This document shows, in pieces, positions 43,156-51,621 of a DNA stretch of 64,000 bases. The notes under the pieces are model-generated. The model did not search any database. It saw nothing but the letters and a program-made list of their open reading frames with translations, and was not told the DNA's origin. Position 1 is the first letter of the stretch; the number at the start of each line of letters is the position of its first letter. The position numbers and the translations under genes were made by a program. The stretch is from the NCBI GenBank assembly GCA_038522945.1, contig JBCBJV010000009.1, positions 1-64,000 on the forward strand, in the 5' to 3' direction. This stretch comes from MED-G105 sp038522945 (GTDB taxonomy: Bacteria > Pseudomonadota > Alphaproteobacteria > Caulobacterales > Parvularculaceae).

Positions 43156-45231
43156 ATGACCGAGACCCGCACGATTAAAGTCAACGGTCGAGAAATCGAT
43201 GTCCGTTCTGATTTGACACTGCTCCAGGCGTGCGAAGCCGCTGGCGAGGAAATCCCGCGGTTTTGTTATCACGAACGCCTTTCCGTCGCTGGAAACTGCC
43301 GTATGTGCCTGATCGAAGTGAAAGGCGGTCCGCCAAAGCCGGTGGCGTCGTGCGCGCAAAATGTTCGTGATTTGCGCCCCGGACCCGAAGATACCCCGCC
43401 GGAGCTGTTCACCAATACGCCCCTGGTAAAAAAGGCGCGCGAAGGGGTGATGGAATTTCTGCTGATCAATCATCCCCTGGACTGCCCGATTTGCGATCAG
43501 GGTGGTGAATGTGACCTTCAGGACCAGGCCATGGCCTACGGTAGGGATGGTTCGCGCTATGAAGAAAACAAGCGCGCGGTTGAAGAAAAGCATATGGGAC
43601 CATTGATCAAAACGATCATGACACGGTGTATTCAGTGTACCCGCTGCGTGCGTTTTGCCACTGAAGTTGCCGGTGTCGATGATCTGGGTCTGGTGAACCG
43701 TGGTGAAAACGCGGAAATCACAACTTATCTGGAAAAAGCCGTCAACAGCGAGCTGACAGGTAATCTGATTGATGTCTGTCCCGTCGGGGCTTTGACTTCA
43801 AAGCCATACGCCTTCAACGCCCGGCCTTGGGAACTCACCAAGACCGAAACTGTCGATGCAATGGATGCTGTGGGCAGCAATATTCGCGTCGACAGCCGTG
43901 GGCGGAGCATCATGCGGATCCTGCCGCGGTTAAACGAGGACATTAATGAGGAGTGGATCTCTGACAAGACCCGCTTCATCTGGGACGGTCTCAAAAATCA
44001 AAGGCTCGATAGCCCATATGTCCGCCGCGACGGTAAACTGGTCCGGGCGAGCTGGAATGAAGCCCTGCAAGTTGTCGCAAGCAAGCTTACCTCGACAGCC
44101 CCTGACCGCATGGCTTCGATCGTTGGCGATCTTGTCTCCTGCGAGCCCATCAAGGCACTGAAGGACATGATGGCGACGCTGGGCGTTTCCAATTTGGATT
44201 GCCGCCAGGATGGGGCGACCCTGTCAGGGCCGCGTACGAACTATATCTTTAATTCTGGCATTGCAGCCATTGAAGATGCCGATGCCATCCTGCTTATCGG
44301 GACCAATCCGCGCCTCGAGGCGCCCATGGTCAATGCGCGCATTCGCAAGGCGTGGCTTGCGAACCTCAGCCTTCGGATCGGAGTTATCGGCCCGGAAGAA
44401 GATCTGACCTACGATTACCGTCATTTCGGTACCGGGGCTGAATGTCTGCAAGAGGCATTCGACGCCGTAAAGGACGCTGAACGTCCCATGGTGATTATCG
44501 GTACGGGCGCCTTGAGCCGGGAAGACACCCCAGCACTCCTTGCTCGGATCGGTGATCTCGGTTCGCAGATTGGTCTCGTTAAAGAAGATTGGAATGGGTT
44601 CAACGTTCTCCATACCGCGGCCGGCCGAGTTGGTGCCATGGACCTTGGGTTTTTACCGGGAGAGGAAGGGCGCGACTTCAACGCAATCCTGGAGGGGGCA
44701 CGAGAACGGGAAATCGATCTGATTTATAACCTCGGCTGCGATGAAATTGATCCGAGCGATCTTGGCGGTGCCTTTGTTGTCTATCAGGGCCATCATGGAG
44801 ACAATGGTGCGAAAGCCGCCGACGTCATACTGCCTGGCGCTGCGTATACTGAGCAAAATGGTATTTACGTGAATATGGAAGGCCGTCCGCAGATGGCTCA
44901 CCGCGCCCATTTTCCTTACGGAGACGCACGCGAAGACTGGTCCATCATTCGCGCGTTGTCGGGGTTGATTGGCACACCCTTGCCCTACGATGATCTTTTC
45001 TCCCTACGTCAGGTTATGATCGAGGAAGTGCCATTCCTGGGACGGATCGGGCAAATGCCGGATGGAGATCACTTGGATCTGAAAAGCCTTGGCGAGGCCG
45101 GTGAGTTGAGCGCAGATCCGTACGTTTCGTCGGTGCCGGATTTCTATGGAACAAATCCTGTCGCAAGGGCATCGGCAACCATGGCCGAATGCGCTGCCTC
45201 GTTAGCACCACGCGCGATGGCGGCTGAATAA
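43156..45231 (+). CDS. nuoG: NADH-quinone oxidoreductase subunit G
   Basis: About 691 residues. An N-terminal [2Fe-2S] domain (CYHERLSVAGNCRMCLIEVKG, in part, about 37-55; Cys near 66) is followed by the His-Cys3 cluster (HPLDCPICDQGGECDLQ, in part) and the [4Fe-4S] set CIQCTRCVRF (about 155-164) with CPVGAL. The rest is the molybdopterin-oxidoreductase-like fold. It belongs to the NADH module of complex I. Confidence 0.97.
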   Translation: MTETRTIKVNGREIDVRSDLTLLQACEAAGEEIPRFCYHERLSVAGNCRMCLIEVKGGPPKPVASCAQNVRDLRPGPEDTPPELFTNTPLVKKAREGVMEFLLINHPLDCPICDQGGECDLQDQAMAYGRDGSRYEENKRAVEEKHMGPLIKTIMTRCIQCTRCVRFATEVAGVDDLGLVNRGENAEITTYLEKAVNSELTGNLIDVCPVGALTSKPYAFNARPWELTKTETVDAMDAVGSNIRVDSRGRSIMRILPRLNEDINEEWISDKTRFIWDGLKNQRLDSPYVRRDGKLVRASWNEALQVVASKLTSTAPDRMASIVGDLVSCEPIKALKDMMATLGVSNLDCRQDGATLSGPRTNYIFNSGIAAIEDADAILLIGTNPRLEAPMVNARIRKAWLANLSLRIGVIGPEEDLTYDYRHFGTGAECLQEAFDAVKDAERPMVIIGTGALSREDTPALLARIGDLGSQIGLVKEDWNGFNVLHTAAGRVGAMDLGFLPGEEGRDFNAILEGAREREIDLIYNLGCDEIDPSDLGGAFVVYQGHHGDNGAKAADVILPGAAYTEQNGIYVNMEGRPQMAHRAHFPYGDAREDWSIIRALSGLIGTPLPYDDLFSLRQVMIEEVPFLGRIGQMPDGDHLDLKSLGEAGELSADPYVSSVPDFYGTNPVARASATMAECAASLAPRAMAAE

Positions 45232-45253
45232 GGGAACCGGACTCCGGTTCAAA

Positions 45254-45748
45254 ATGGCAATCCAAATGAACCAGAAGGTGCCGTCCGACGAGTTTCTGTT
45301 GAACTTACGCGCCAACACCGCGTTTGAACGCTTTCTAGTCGCTGCCTTGAGTGGTGCCTCGGTGAGTGGACTGGTTTTCTGGTCTTTCTGGTCCATTGGG
45401 TTACTGCTGGGTGGCGATGGTGTTTTTCAAGCTCTGTTTTCCGGTCTCCTGCCCAGCATCGGATACATGTTCGTCGTCTTTTTGATGGGTTTCGGAGCGG
45501 CGGCGTTTTTTGGTTTTCCCCTCTGGCGCCGGTTCGAGCAAGACGGGGAGTACCATCCGGCTCTTTTTCTTGCTTTCGCCGTCGTGGGTCTTGCGGGGGC
45601 GGTGATCTTGGTTTCACCGAACACGCTGCAAGAGATCATTTCCGTCGCAGTTCCCTCGATACTCATCCCGCTTCTTTTTTATCGACAGGCCAGAAGGCTC
45701 GCTGCTGCCAGAAAAGAAAACCGGCTTGGGCAACCGATGCCGCATTAG
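45254..45748 (+). CDS. Hypothetical four-helix membrane protein
   Basis: 164 residues with four hydrophobic segments (about 28-52, 60-82, 96-116, 118-138). It lies 22 bp after nuoG in the same direction. No family is recognised. Confidence 0.65.
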   Translation: MAIQMNQKVPSDEFLLNLRANTAFERFLVAALSGASVSGLVFWSFWSIGLLLGGDGVFQALFSGLLPSIGYMFVVFLMGFGAAAFFGFPLWRRFEQDGEYHPALFLAFAVVGLAGAVILVSPNTLQEIISVAVPSILIPLLFYRQARRLAAARKENRLGQPMPH

Positions 45749-45874
45749 GTTGTAAAAACGGCGCGCTATGAAAGGCATCACTTAATCTCGGTGTTGCCGC
45801 GCCTATATGTGCGGCAGTCGAACTGCCGACCGATTTAAGAACCAGAGATAAAACGTGGCCTTCGTGCAGGCCCA

Positions 45875-47827
45875 TTGAAGGACAGAACAACTGTGGTAGC
45901 CGGTGCATCGGAACAGGAAAATCGAGCCACTGCTTTTGAAGCAGATCTGGAACGCGACAAGGGACACCGCCCGACGGTAAAGTCCCTGAAACCGCTTCGG
46001 CGGCTGGTTCCATTTATTACCCCATACTGGGGAACGATTGCCGCGTTTATCGTCTTTCTTACGCTGGCATCGGCGCTGACACTTTCCTTACCGGCGGCCG
46101 CTCGCTTATTGCTCGACTGCGGCTTCAATCCTGGATCCACTTCCAGCTATTGCCAATCAGTCTCGATTGGCGGCAAAGGTGATTTATCCGGGTACTTTAA
46201 ATTTGCCATGGGACTTGCCGTTGTCCTGTCGCTAACTTCGTCGCTGAGATACTTCTTTGTAAGTCGGCTTGGAGAACGCGTCGTCGCGGATCTGCGCCGC
46301 GCCGTTTTTGACCATATCACTCGTCTGAGTCCCGCTTTTTATGAGAAAATGCGCACTGGCGAGGTGTTGTCGCGCCTCACAACCGATACCACGCTGATCC
46401 AGACGGTCGTGGGGTCGTCGATCTCAATTGCCCTTCGCACCACTGTCACGACGCTTGGTGCCATCCTGTTGATGGCATTTGTCAATCTGAAGCTGACACT
46501 GGCGATCCTCACCGGCGGGGCAGTTGTCCTTGTACCGATTGTCTTGTTTGGCCAGCAGATCCGCAAGCTCTCCCGTAGCAATCAGGATAAACTCGCGGAC
46601 GCGTCTGCTAGGGCCGGGGAAAGCCTGTCGGCCATAGAAACCGTTCAAGCATTTACGCGCGAACCGTTTGAGCGTGATGGCTTTGCGGTGTCCGTTGAAA
46701 ATACCTACAAAGTGGCGATGCGGCGCGTCCTTACGCGTACCGTCATGACCACGGTCATCTTCGCAATATTCCTGTGTTCAGTCATTGGTGCGCTATGGTT
46801 CGGGTCGACACAGGTTCAGTCGGGTGCTGTCTCCAGCGGTGAAATCCTCCAGTTCATGATGTATGCCTTCATCGCCGTCAGCGGAGCGGGGATGCTAACT
46901 GAGACGTGGACGGAACTTATGCGTGCGGCTGGTGCCAGCGAGCGTCTGATGGAGCTGCTCGCGATTGAACCCGAAATCAAGGCGCCGCAATCGCCGATTG
47001 CGCTGCCAAGCCAAGTCCGCGGTGAACTTGAATTTATTGCCGTCTCATTTGCCTACCCGAGCCGCCCAAATGATCTGGCGCTAAATCAATTCAGCCTGAA
47101 AGTTCGTCCCGGTGAGACGGTGGCTCTCGTTGGTCCGTCTGGGGCTGGCAAGAGTACCGTGTTCCAATTGCTCCTTCGTTTTTATGATCCGCGCGACGGG
47201 CAGATCGCCCTTGATGGTATCGCCCTCGATCATCTGGACCCGGTAGACTTGCGAAATCAGCTGGGGGTCGTTCAGCAGAATGCGCCGCTTTTTTCAGGAA
47301 ACGTGATGGAGAACATCCGCTACGGTCGGCTCGAGGCCAGTGACGATGAAGTACGCGCGGCAGCAAAAATAGCGAATGCGGATGAATTCATTTCGGCTCT
47401 GCCTGATGGGTATGGCACAGACCTTGGCGAAAAGGGCAGCGCGCTTTCCGGCGGGCAACGCCAACGTATCGCGATTGCTCGGGCGATCCTCCGCAATGCC
47501 CCAATCCTATTATTGGACGAGGCAACTAGCGCGCTTGATGCTGAAAGCGAACGAGCGGTCCAAGATGCATTCTCGGTCTTATCGAAGGATCGAACGACGA
47601 TCGTCATTGCACATCGTTTATCGACGGTTCTGACGGCTGACCGGATTGCGGTTCTCGATGCGGGGCAGGTTGTTGAAGAAGGCACCCATGAAAGCCTGAT
47701 GGCGCAGAATGGGTTGTATGCGAGACTGGCGCGGTTGCAGTTCGACTTGTCGAAAGCGCCGGATTCCAAAGAAGTTGGCCCGAGTGGAGGCTGGCACGAA
47801 GCGGCGGGGACCCAACGCGCGACCTAA
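45875..47827 (+). CDS. ABC exporter half-transporter (MsbA type)
   Basis: About 650 residues. Six membrane helices (about 45-340) precede an ATPase domain with Walker A GPSGAGKST (about 420), Q-loop GVVQQNAPLFSG, signature LSGGQRQRIAIARA (about 523) and Walker B ILLLDEATSALD (about 545). It likely works as a homodimer exporting lipids or other amphipathic compounds. TTG 45875 is the longest start; GTG 45893 with GAAGGA upstream is better placed. It has no known link to complex I. Confidence 0.92.
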   Translation: MKDRTTVVAGASEQENRATAFEADLERDKGHRPTVKSLKPLRRLVPFITPYWGTIAAFIVFLTLASALTLSLPAAARLLLDCGFNPGSTSSYCQSVSIGGKGDLSGYFKFAMGLAVVLSLTSSLRYFFVSRLGERVVADLRRAVFDHITRLSPAFYEKMRTGEVLSRLTTDTTLIQTVVGSSISIALRTTVTTLGAILLMAFVNLKLTLAILTGGAVVLVPIVLFGQQIRKLSRSNQDKLADASARAGESLSAIETVQAFTREPFERDGFAVSVENTYKVAMRRVLTRTVMTTVIFAIFLCSVIGALWFGSTQVQSGAVSSGEILQFMMYAFIAVSGAGMLTETWTELMRAAGASERLMELLAIEPEIKAPQSPIALPSQVRGELEFIAVSFAYPSRPNDLALNQFSLKVRPGETVALVGPSGAGKSTVFQLLLRFYDPRDGQIALDGIALDHLDPVDLRNQLGVVQQNAPLFSGNVMENIRYGRLEASDDEVRAAAKIANADEFISALPDGYGTDLGEKGSALSGGQRQRIAIARAILRNAPILLLDEATSALDAESERAVQDAFSVLSKDRTTIVIAHRLSTVLTADRIAVLDAGQVVEEGTHESLMAQNGLYARLARLQFDLSKAPDSKEVGPSGGWHEAAGTQRAT

Positions 47828-47978
47828 ATCGGGCGAATTTTCGACAGCAAGAGTGGCGTTTGCGGCCAATGGCATCCATTGCGCGTTTCTTTGGAGCCCA
47901 AGTCCGCTAAGTTCGAGATCTAAAATGGCAACAACCGCCACGCTTTTTTGAAGCCGGATCCACGAAGGAGGGGAACCC

Positions 47979-48620
47979 ATGAAATCAATTGTCTTTGCAC
48001 TGGCAAGTGCATTGCTCGCAGTCACAACGGTATCCGCCGAAGAGGTGTCCGAGAACTATGACTTTGAAGGCTTCGACAAAATCGAAATCGCCGGCGTTTA
48101 CGATCTGGACGTCGCAGTGGGTGATGATTTCTCCATTTTGCTTTCAGGACCCGAGGTAGAAATGAACCGGGTCGAAGTCTCTCTTGATGGCGACACGCTG
48201 GTGCTCGATCAGCGCAAACGCAAACGCGGTGAGAAGAAACGGAACAACCGAGAGGGGATCGATGCCGTTATCACATTGCCAGCCCTCAACGGCCTTTCCG
48301 TTTCAGGTGTCGTTGATGCAGACATCGACGGCGTCGATAGCGATACCTTGCAGCTTTCACTTTCCGGCGTTGGTGATGTGGACATTGAGGGCAAATGCGG
48401 CCGCTTGAAAGCCCGGGTTTCCGGCGTTGGTGAATTTGACGGTGAGGCCCTGGAATGCGCCGACGTGACGGTCTCCGTCAGCGGCGTCGGTGACGCCACG
48501 GTTTTTGCCAACGAGTCGGTCGACGCCACGGTTTCCGGAATTGGTAGCATTACCGTCTATGGCTCTCCGGAGAACGTTGAAACCAGTGACGGGCTGTTTT
48601 CGAATATTGACATTAAATAG
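47979..48620 (+). CDS. DUF2807 secreted protein (GIN domain)
   Basis: 213 residues. A signal peptide ends near VSA (20). The rest is a beta-helix-like pattern with repeats LSVSGVVDADID, LSLSGVGDVDIEG, ARVSGVGEFDG and VSVSGVGDATVFA, the style of the DUF2807 putative auto-transporter head (GIN) domain. AAGGAGGGG precedes the ATG. The role is unknown. Confidence 0.85.
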   Translation: MKSIVFALASALLAVTTVSAEEVSENYDFEGFDKIEIAGVYDLDVAVGDDFSILLSGPEVEMNRVEVSLDGDTLVLDQRKRKRGEKKRNNREGIDAVITLPALNGLSVSGVVDADIDGVDSDTLQLSLSGVGDVDIEGKCGRLKARVSGVGEFDGEALECADVTVSVSGVGDATVFANESVDATVSGIGSITVYGSPENVETSDGLFSNIDIK

Positions 48621-48772
48621 CGACAAATGCCCGGAAACTGCCGACTGGCAATGGGCTTTTCGCTAGTGACGCAGATCAGATCACGGGCCCGGCGCGACGA
48701 ATTTGCGCAGGGCCTTTTTCGTGTTCGAAAGGCCGTGACCTCTACACCAATTCCATCTAATAGCAGGGCGCT

Positions 48773-49855
48773 ATGGCTGACGCGCTTTCGTCCTTTTGGG
48801 AATTTGTCTCTTCTAGACCGACAGATGCGGGCTGGATTGGTTGGTTCATTCCAACCCTGATCCAGGCCCTTGCGCTCATCGTTAGTTTGCTCGTTGCGCA
48901 AGCATTCCTGATGTATTTCGATCGGAAGGTCTGGGCTGCGGTCCAGATGCGCAAGGGCCCGAACGTCGTGGGCCCATTTGGGTTACTGCAGTCTTTTGCG
49001 GACCTTTTGAAGTTTGTCTTCAAAGAAGTCATCATCCCGGCAGGGGCAAACAAGACACTCTTTGTCGTTGCGCCGGTGCTGACGTTTGTCCTCGCGCTAA
49101 TCAGTTGGGCTGTGATTCCAGTGGGGCCGGGCCTTGTTGGTGCTGATATCAATGTTGGTATCTTGTATATCTTTGCAATTTCATCGCTAGGTGTTTACGG
49201 CATCATCATTGGCGGTTGGGCTTCAAACTCTAAGTACCCCTTTTTAGGAAGTCTGCGATCCGCGGCGCAGATGGTCTCTTATGAGGTCTCCATCGGCTTT
49301 GTCATCATCACTGTTCTCCTGCTTGTGGGCTCGTTGAACCTGTCGGACATTGTTGAAAGCCAGAATCGCGGCGCGGGCCTTTTGAATTGGCATTTCCTTC
49401 CGCTGTTTCCGATGTTTGTGGTTTTCTTCATCTCAGCGCTGGCCGAGACGAACCGCCCTCCCTTTGATTTGCCGGAAGCGGAATCGGAATTGGTAGCGGG
49501 CTATCAGGTTGAGTACTCCTCCACGCTCTTTTTGCTCTTTATGATCGGTGAGCTCGCCAACATCGTGTTGATGTGCTCGCTCTTGACCATCCTCTTTTTC
49601 GGTGGATGGCATTCGCCTATCCCGTGGGCGCCCTTGGAATCGGTCCCGGTCCTGTGGTTCTGTCTTAAGACGCTTTTCTTCTTCTTTATGTTCGCGATGG
49701 TGAAAGCGATCGTGCCCCGCTATCGCTATGATCAGCTTATGCGGATCGGCTGGAAGATCTTTTTGCCATTGTCCCTAGTTTGGGTAGTGCTCGTTGCTGG
49801 TGTCTTGATCCTGTTCCCGGACCTTGCTGCTCACTTTCACAGTTGGAGGGCATAA
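48773..49855 (+). CDS. nuoH: NADH-quinone oxidoreductase subunit H
   Basis: 360 residues with eight membrane helices. RKVWAAVQMRKGPNVVGPFG (about 45-64), SYEVSIGFV and ETNRPPFDLPEAESELVAGYQVEYS (in part) are diagnostic. It forms the quinone tunnel of the membrane arm. Confidence 0.97.
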   Translation: MADALSSFWEFVSSRPTDAGWIGWFIPTLIQALALIVSLLVAQAFLMYFDRKVWAAVQMRKGPNVVGPFGLLQSFADLLKFVFKEVIIPAGANKTLFVVAPVLTFVLALISWAVIPVGPGLVGADINVGILYIFAISSLGVYGIIIGGWASNSKYPFLGSLRSAAQMVSYEVSIGFVIITVLLLVGSLNLSDIVESQNRGAGLLNWHFLPLFPMFVVFFISALAETNRPPFDLPEAESELVAGYQVEYSSTLFLLFMIGELANIVLMCSLLTILFFGGWHSPIPWAPLESVPVLWFCLKTLFFFFMFAMVKAIVPRYRYDQLMRIGWKIFLPLSLVWVVLVAGVLILFPDLAAHFHSWRA

Positions 49856-49858
49856 CCG

Positions 49859-50347
49859 ATGGCCAATGTCGCTCAAGCTCTTAGAGGACTGTTCCTGTCT
49901 GACTTTGTGAAGGCCTTCTTTCTTGGCTTGAAGTATTACGGTCAGCCGAAAGCTACGATTAACTATCCATTCGAAAAAGGGCCGTTGAGCCCGCGTTTTC
50001 GTGGTGAGCACGCTCTTCGCCGGTACCCCAATGGCGAGGAAAGATGCATTGCCTGTAAACTCTGCGAGGCCGTTTGCCCGGCTCAGGCGATTACTATCGA
50101 GGCCGAACCCCGCGATGACGGGTCCCGTCGGACAACCCGCTATGACATCGACATGACTAAATGCATCTATTGCGGCTTCTGCCAGGAAGCGTGCCCGGTG
50201 GATGCGATTGTCGAGGGGCCGAACTTCGAATTTGCGACTGAGACCCGCGAAGAGCTTTTCTACGACAAGGACAAATTGTTGGAGAACGGCGATCGCTGGG
50301 AGCGCGAAATTGCGCGGAACATTGAGTTGGATGCGCCCTACCGGTAG
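49859..50347 (+). CDS. nuoI: NADH-quinone oxidoreductase subunit I
   Basis: 162 residues with two [4Fe-4S] ferredoxin motifs: Cys63/66/69/73 (CIACKLCEAVCP) and Cys102/105/108/112 (CIYCGFCQEACP). They carry clusters N6a/N6b between NuoG and NuoB. It is 3 bp after nuoH. A 281-bp gap to nuoJ follows with no clear gene. Confidence 0.97.
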   Translation: MANVAQALRGLFLSDFVKAFFLGLKYYGQPKATINYPFEKGPLSPRFRGEHALRRYPNGEERCIACKLCEAVCPAQAITIEAEPRDDGSRRTTRYDIDMTKCIYCGFCQEACPVDAIVEGPNFEFATETREELFYDKDKLLENGDRWEREIARNIELDAPYR

Positions 50348-50628
50348 GCCGGCGCACGCTCTGCAACAGGTTATGGGCTTCTTGAAGGCTGCGCTTTGCA
50401 AAATGCGATGGGCGGTCTAGAACCCCGAGAAATCTGGGTGGTGTTGGAGAGGAGGAGCTCTGGCACAAAACCTTTCAAACTGCGTTCTGACCCAAGGCGG
50501 GGAGGACGCTCCATTGCGGACCGGATTGGCACGGACGGATGGCAGGTAGGTCTGCCGGTGCAATCACGCGAGGGAGCGATCATCCCCGACAAGCCTGAGC
50601 GCACTAGGATACGGACACGCTTCGAGCC

Positions 50629-51264
50629 ATGACCTTCGCGGCCTTTAGTTTTTACGTTTTCTCTTTCGCTGTCATTGCTTCTGCTGTCATGACCATCAGC
50701 GCGAAGAACCCCGTCCATTCGGTCATGTTCCTCATTTCAGCCTTTATTTCGGCAGCGGGCCTGTTTGTTCTGATGGGAGCTGAATATCTCGCAATGCTGT
50801 TGGTTGTGGTCTATGTCGGCGCGGTGGCGGTACTGTTTCTCTTTGTTGTGATGATGCTTGACGTTGATTTCGTCGAAATGAAACAGGGCTTCCTACAGTA
50901 CCTGCCCATCGGCGGGGCACTGGCGACGGTGATCGTCATTGAACTGGTGATGGTCGTTGCCGCTTGGGCTTTTCCGGATGACGTGGAGCTGGCAAGAGCT
51001 CATCCTTCGCCGACGGCTGCTGAAACCATCACGCGACCGACTGGCGCAAACAATGTCGAGGCGATCGGGCTTATTCTTTACACCGACTACGTGCACTATT
51101 TTCAGATTGCCGGCATGATCCTGCTCGTGGCAATGATTGGGGCCATCGTGCTTACTTTTCGCACCCGTGAGGGTGTCCGGAAGCAAGACCCCGCCGAACA
51201 GGTGGCTCGCCAGCGCGAAGCCAGTGTGGAACTAAAAAAAGTTGGCACAGGACACGGGATTTAG
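50629..51264 (+). CDS. nuoJ: NADH-quinone oxidoreductase subunit J
   Basis: 211 residues with five membrane helices. NPVHSVMFLISAFISAAGLFVLMGAEYLAMLLVVVYVGAVAVLFLFVVMMLD (read in part) is the NuoJ core. It lies in the membrane arm next to NuoK. Confidence 0.95.
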   Translation: MTFAAFSFYVFSFAVIASAVMTISAKNPVHSVMFLISAFISAAGLFVLMGAEYLAMLLVVVYVGAVAVLFLFVVMMLDVDFVEMKQGFLQYLPIGGALATVIVIELVMVVAAWAFPDDVELARAHPSPTAAETITRPTGANNVEAIGLILYTDYVHYFQIAGMILLVAMIGAIVLTFRTREGVRKQDPAEQVARQREASVELKKVGTGHGI

Positions 51265-51302
51265 GCGCGGCATTTGCCAGCGGGCTAGAGGGCACTCAAA
51301 GC

Positions 51303-51611
51303 ATGGACATCGGACTTGGACATTATCTCTCGGTGGCAGCAGCGCTGTTTGCCATCGGTATGGCTGGGATTTTCCTTAACCGGAAGAATGTCATCGTCAT
51401 CCTGATGTCCATCGAACTGATGCTCTTGTCGGTGAACATAAACTTTGTTGCGTTCTCACAATTCCTTGGCGACCTGACCGGCCAGGTATTCGCATTCATG
51501 GTGCTGACCGTTGCCGCTGCTGAGGCTGCCGTTGGCCTCGCCATTCTCGTTGCTTACTTCCGTAATCGCGGCGATATCGCCGTCGAAGACGCCAACCTCA
51601 TGAAGAACTGA
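51303..51611 (+). CDS. nuoK: NADH-quinone oxidoreductase subunit K
   Basis: 102 residues with three helices. The conserved Glu lies in IVILMSIELMLLSVNINFVAF (in part) with a second acid in AAAEAAVGLAI. It belongs to the proton-channel membrane arm. Confidence 0.96.
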   Translation: MDIGLGHYLSVAAALFAIGMAGIFLNRKNVIVILMSIELMLLSVNINFVAFSQFLGDLTGQVFAFMVLTVAAAEAAVGLAILVAYFRNRGDIAVEDANLMKN

Positions 51612-51621
51612 TCCAGTCCCA

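Noticed and set aside
50396..50632. 78-codon open frame between nuoI and nuoJ
   Set aside because: Arg/Gly/Pro-rich without a recognisable pattern and without a ribosome site; overlaps the nuoJ start.
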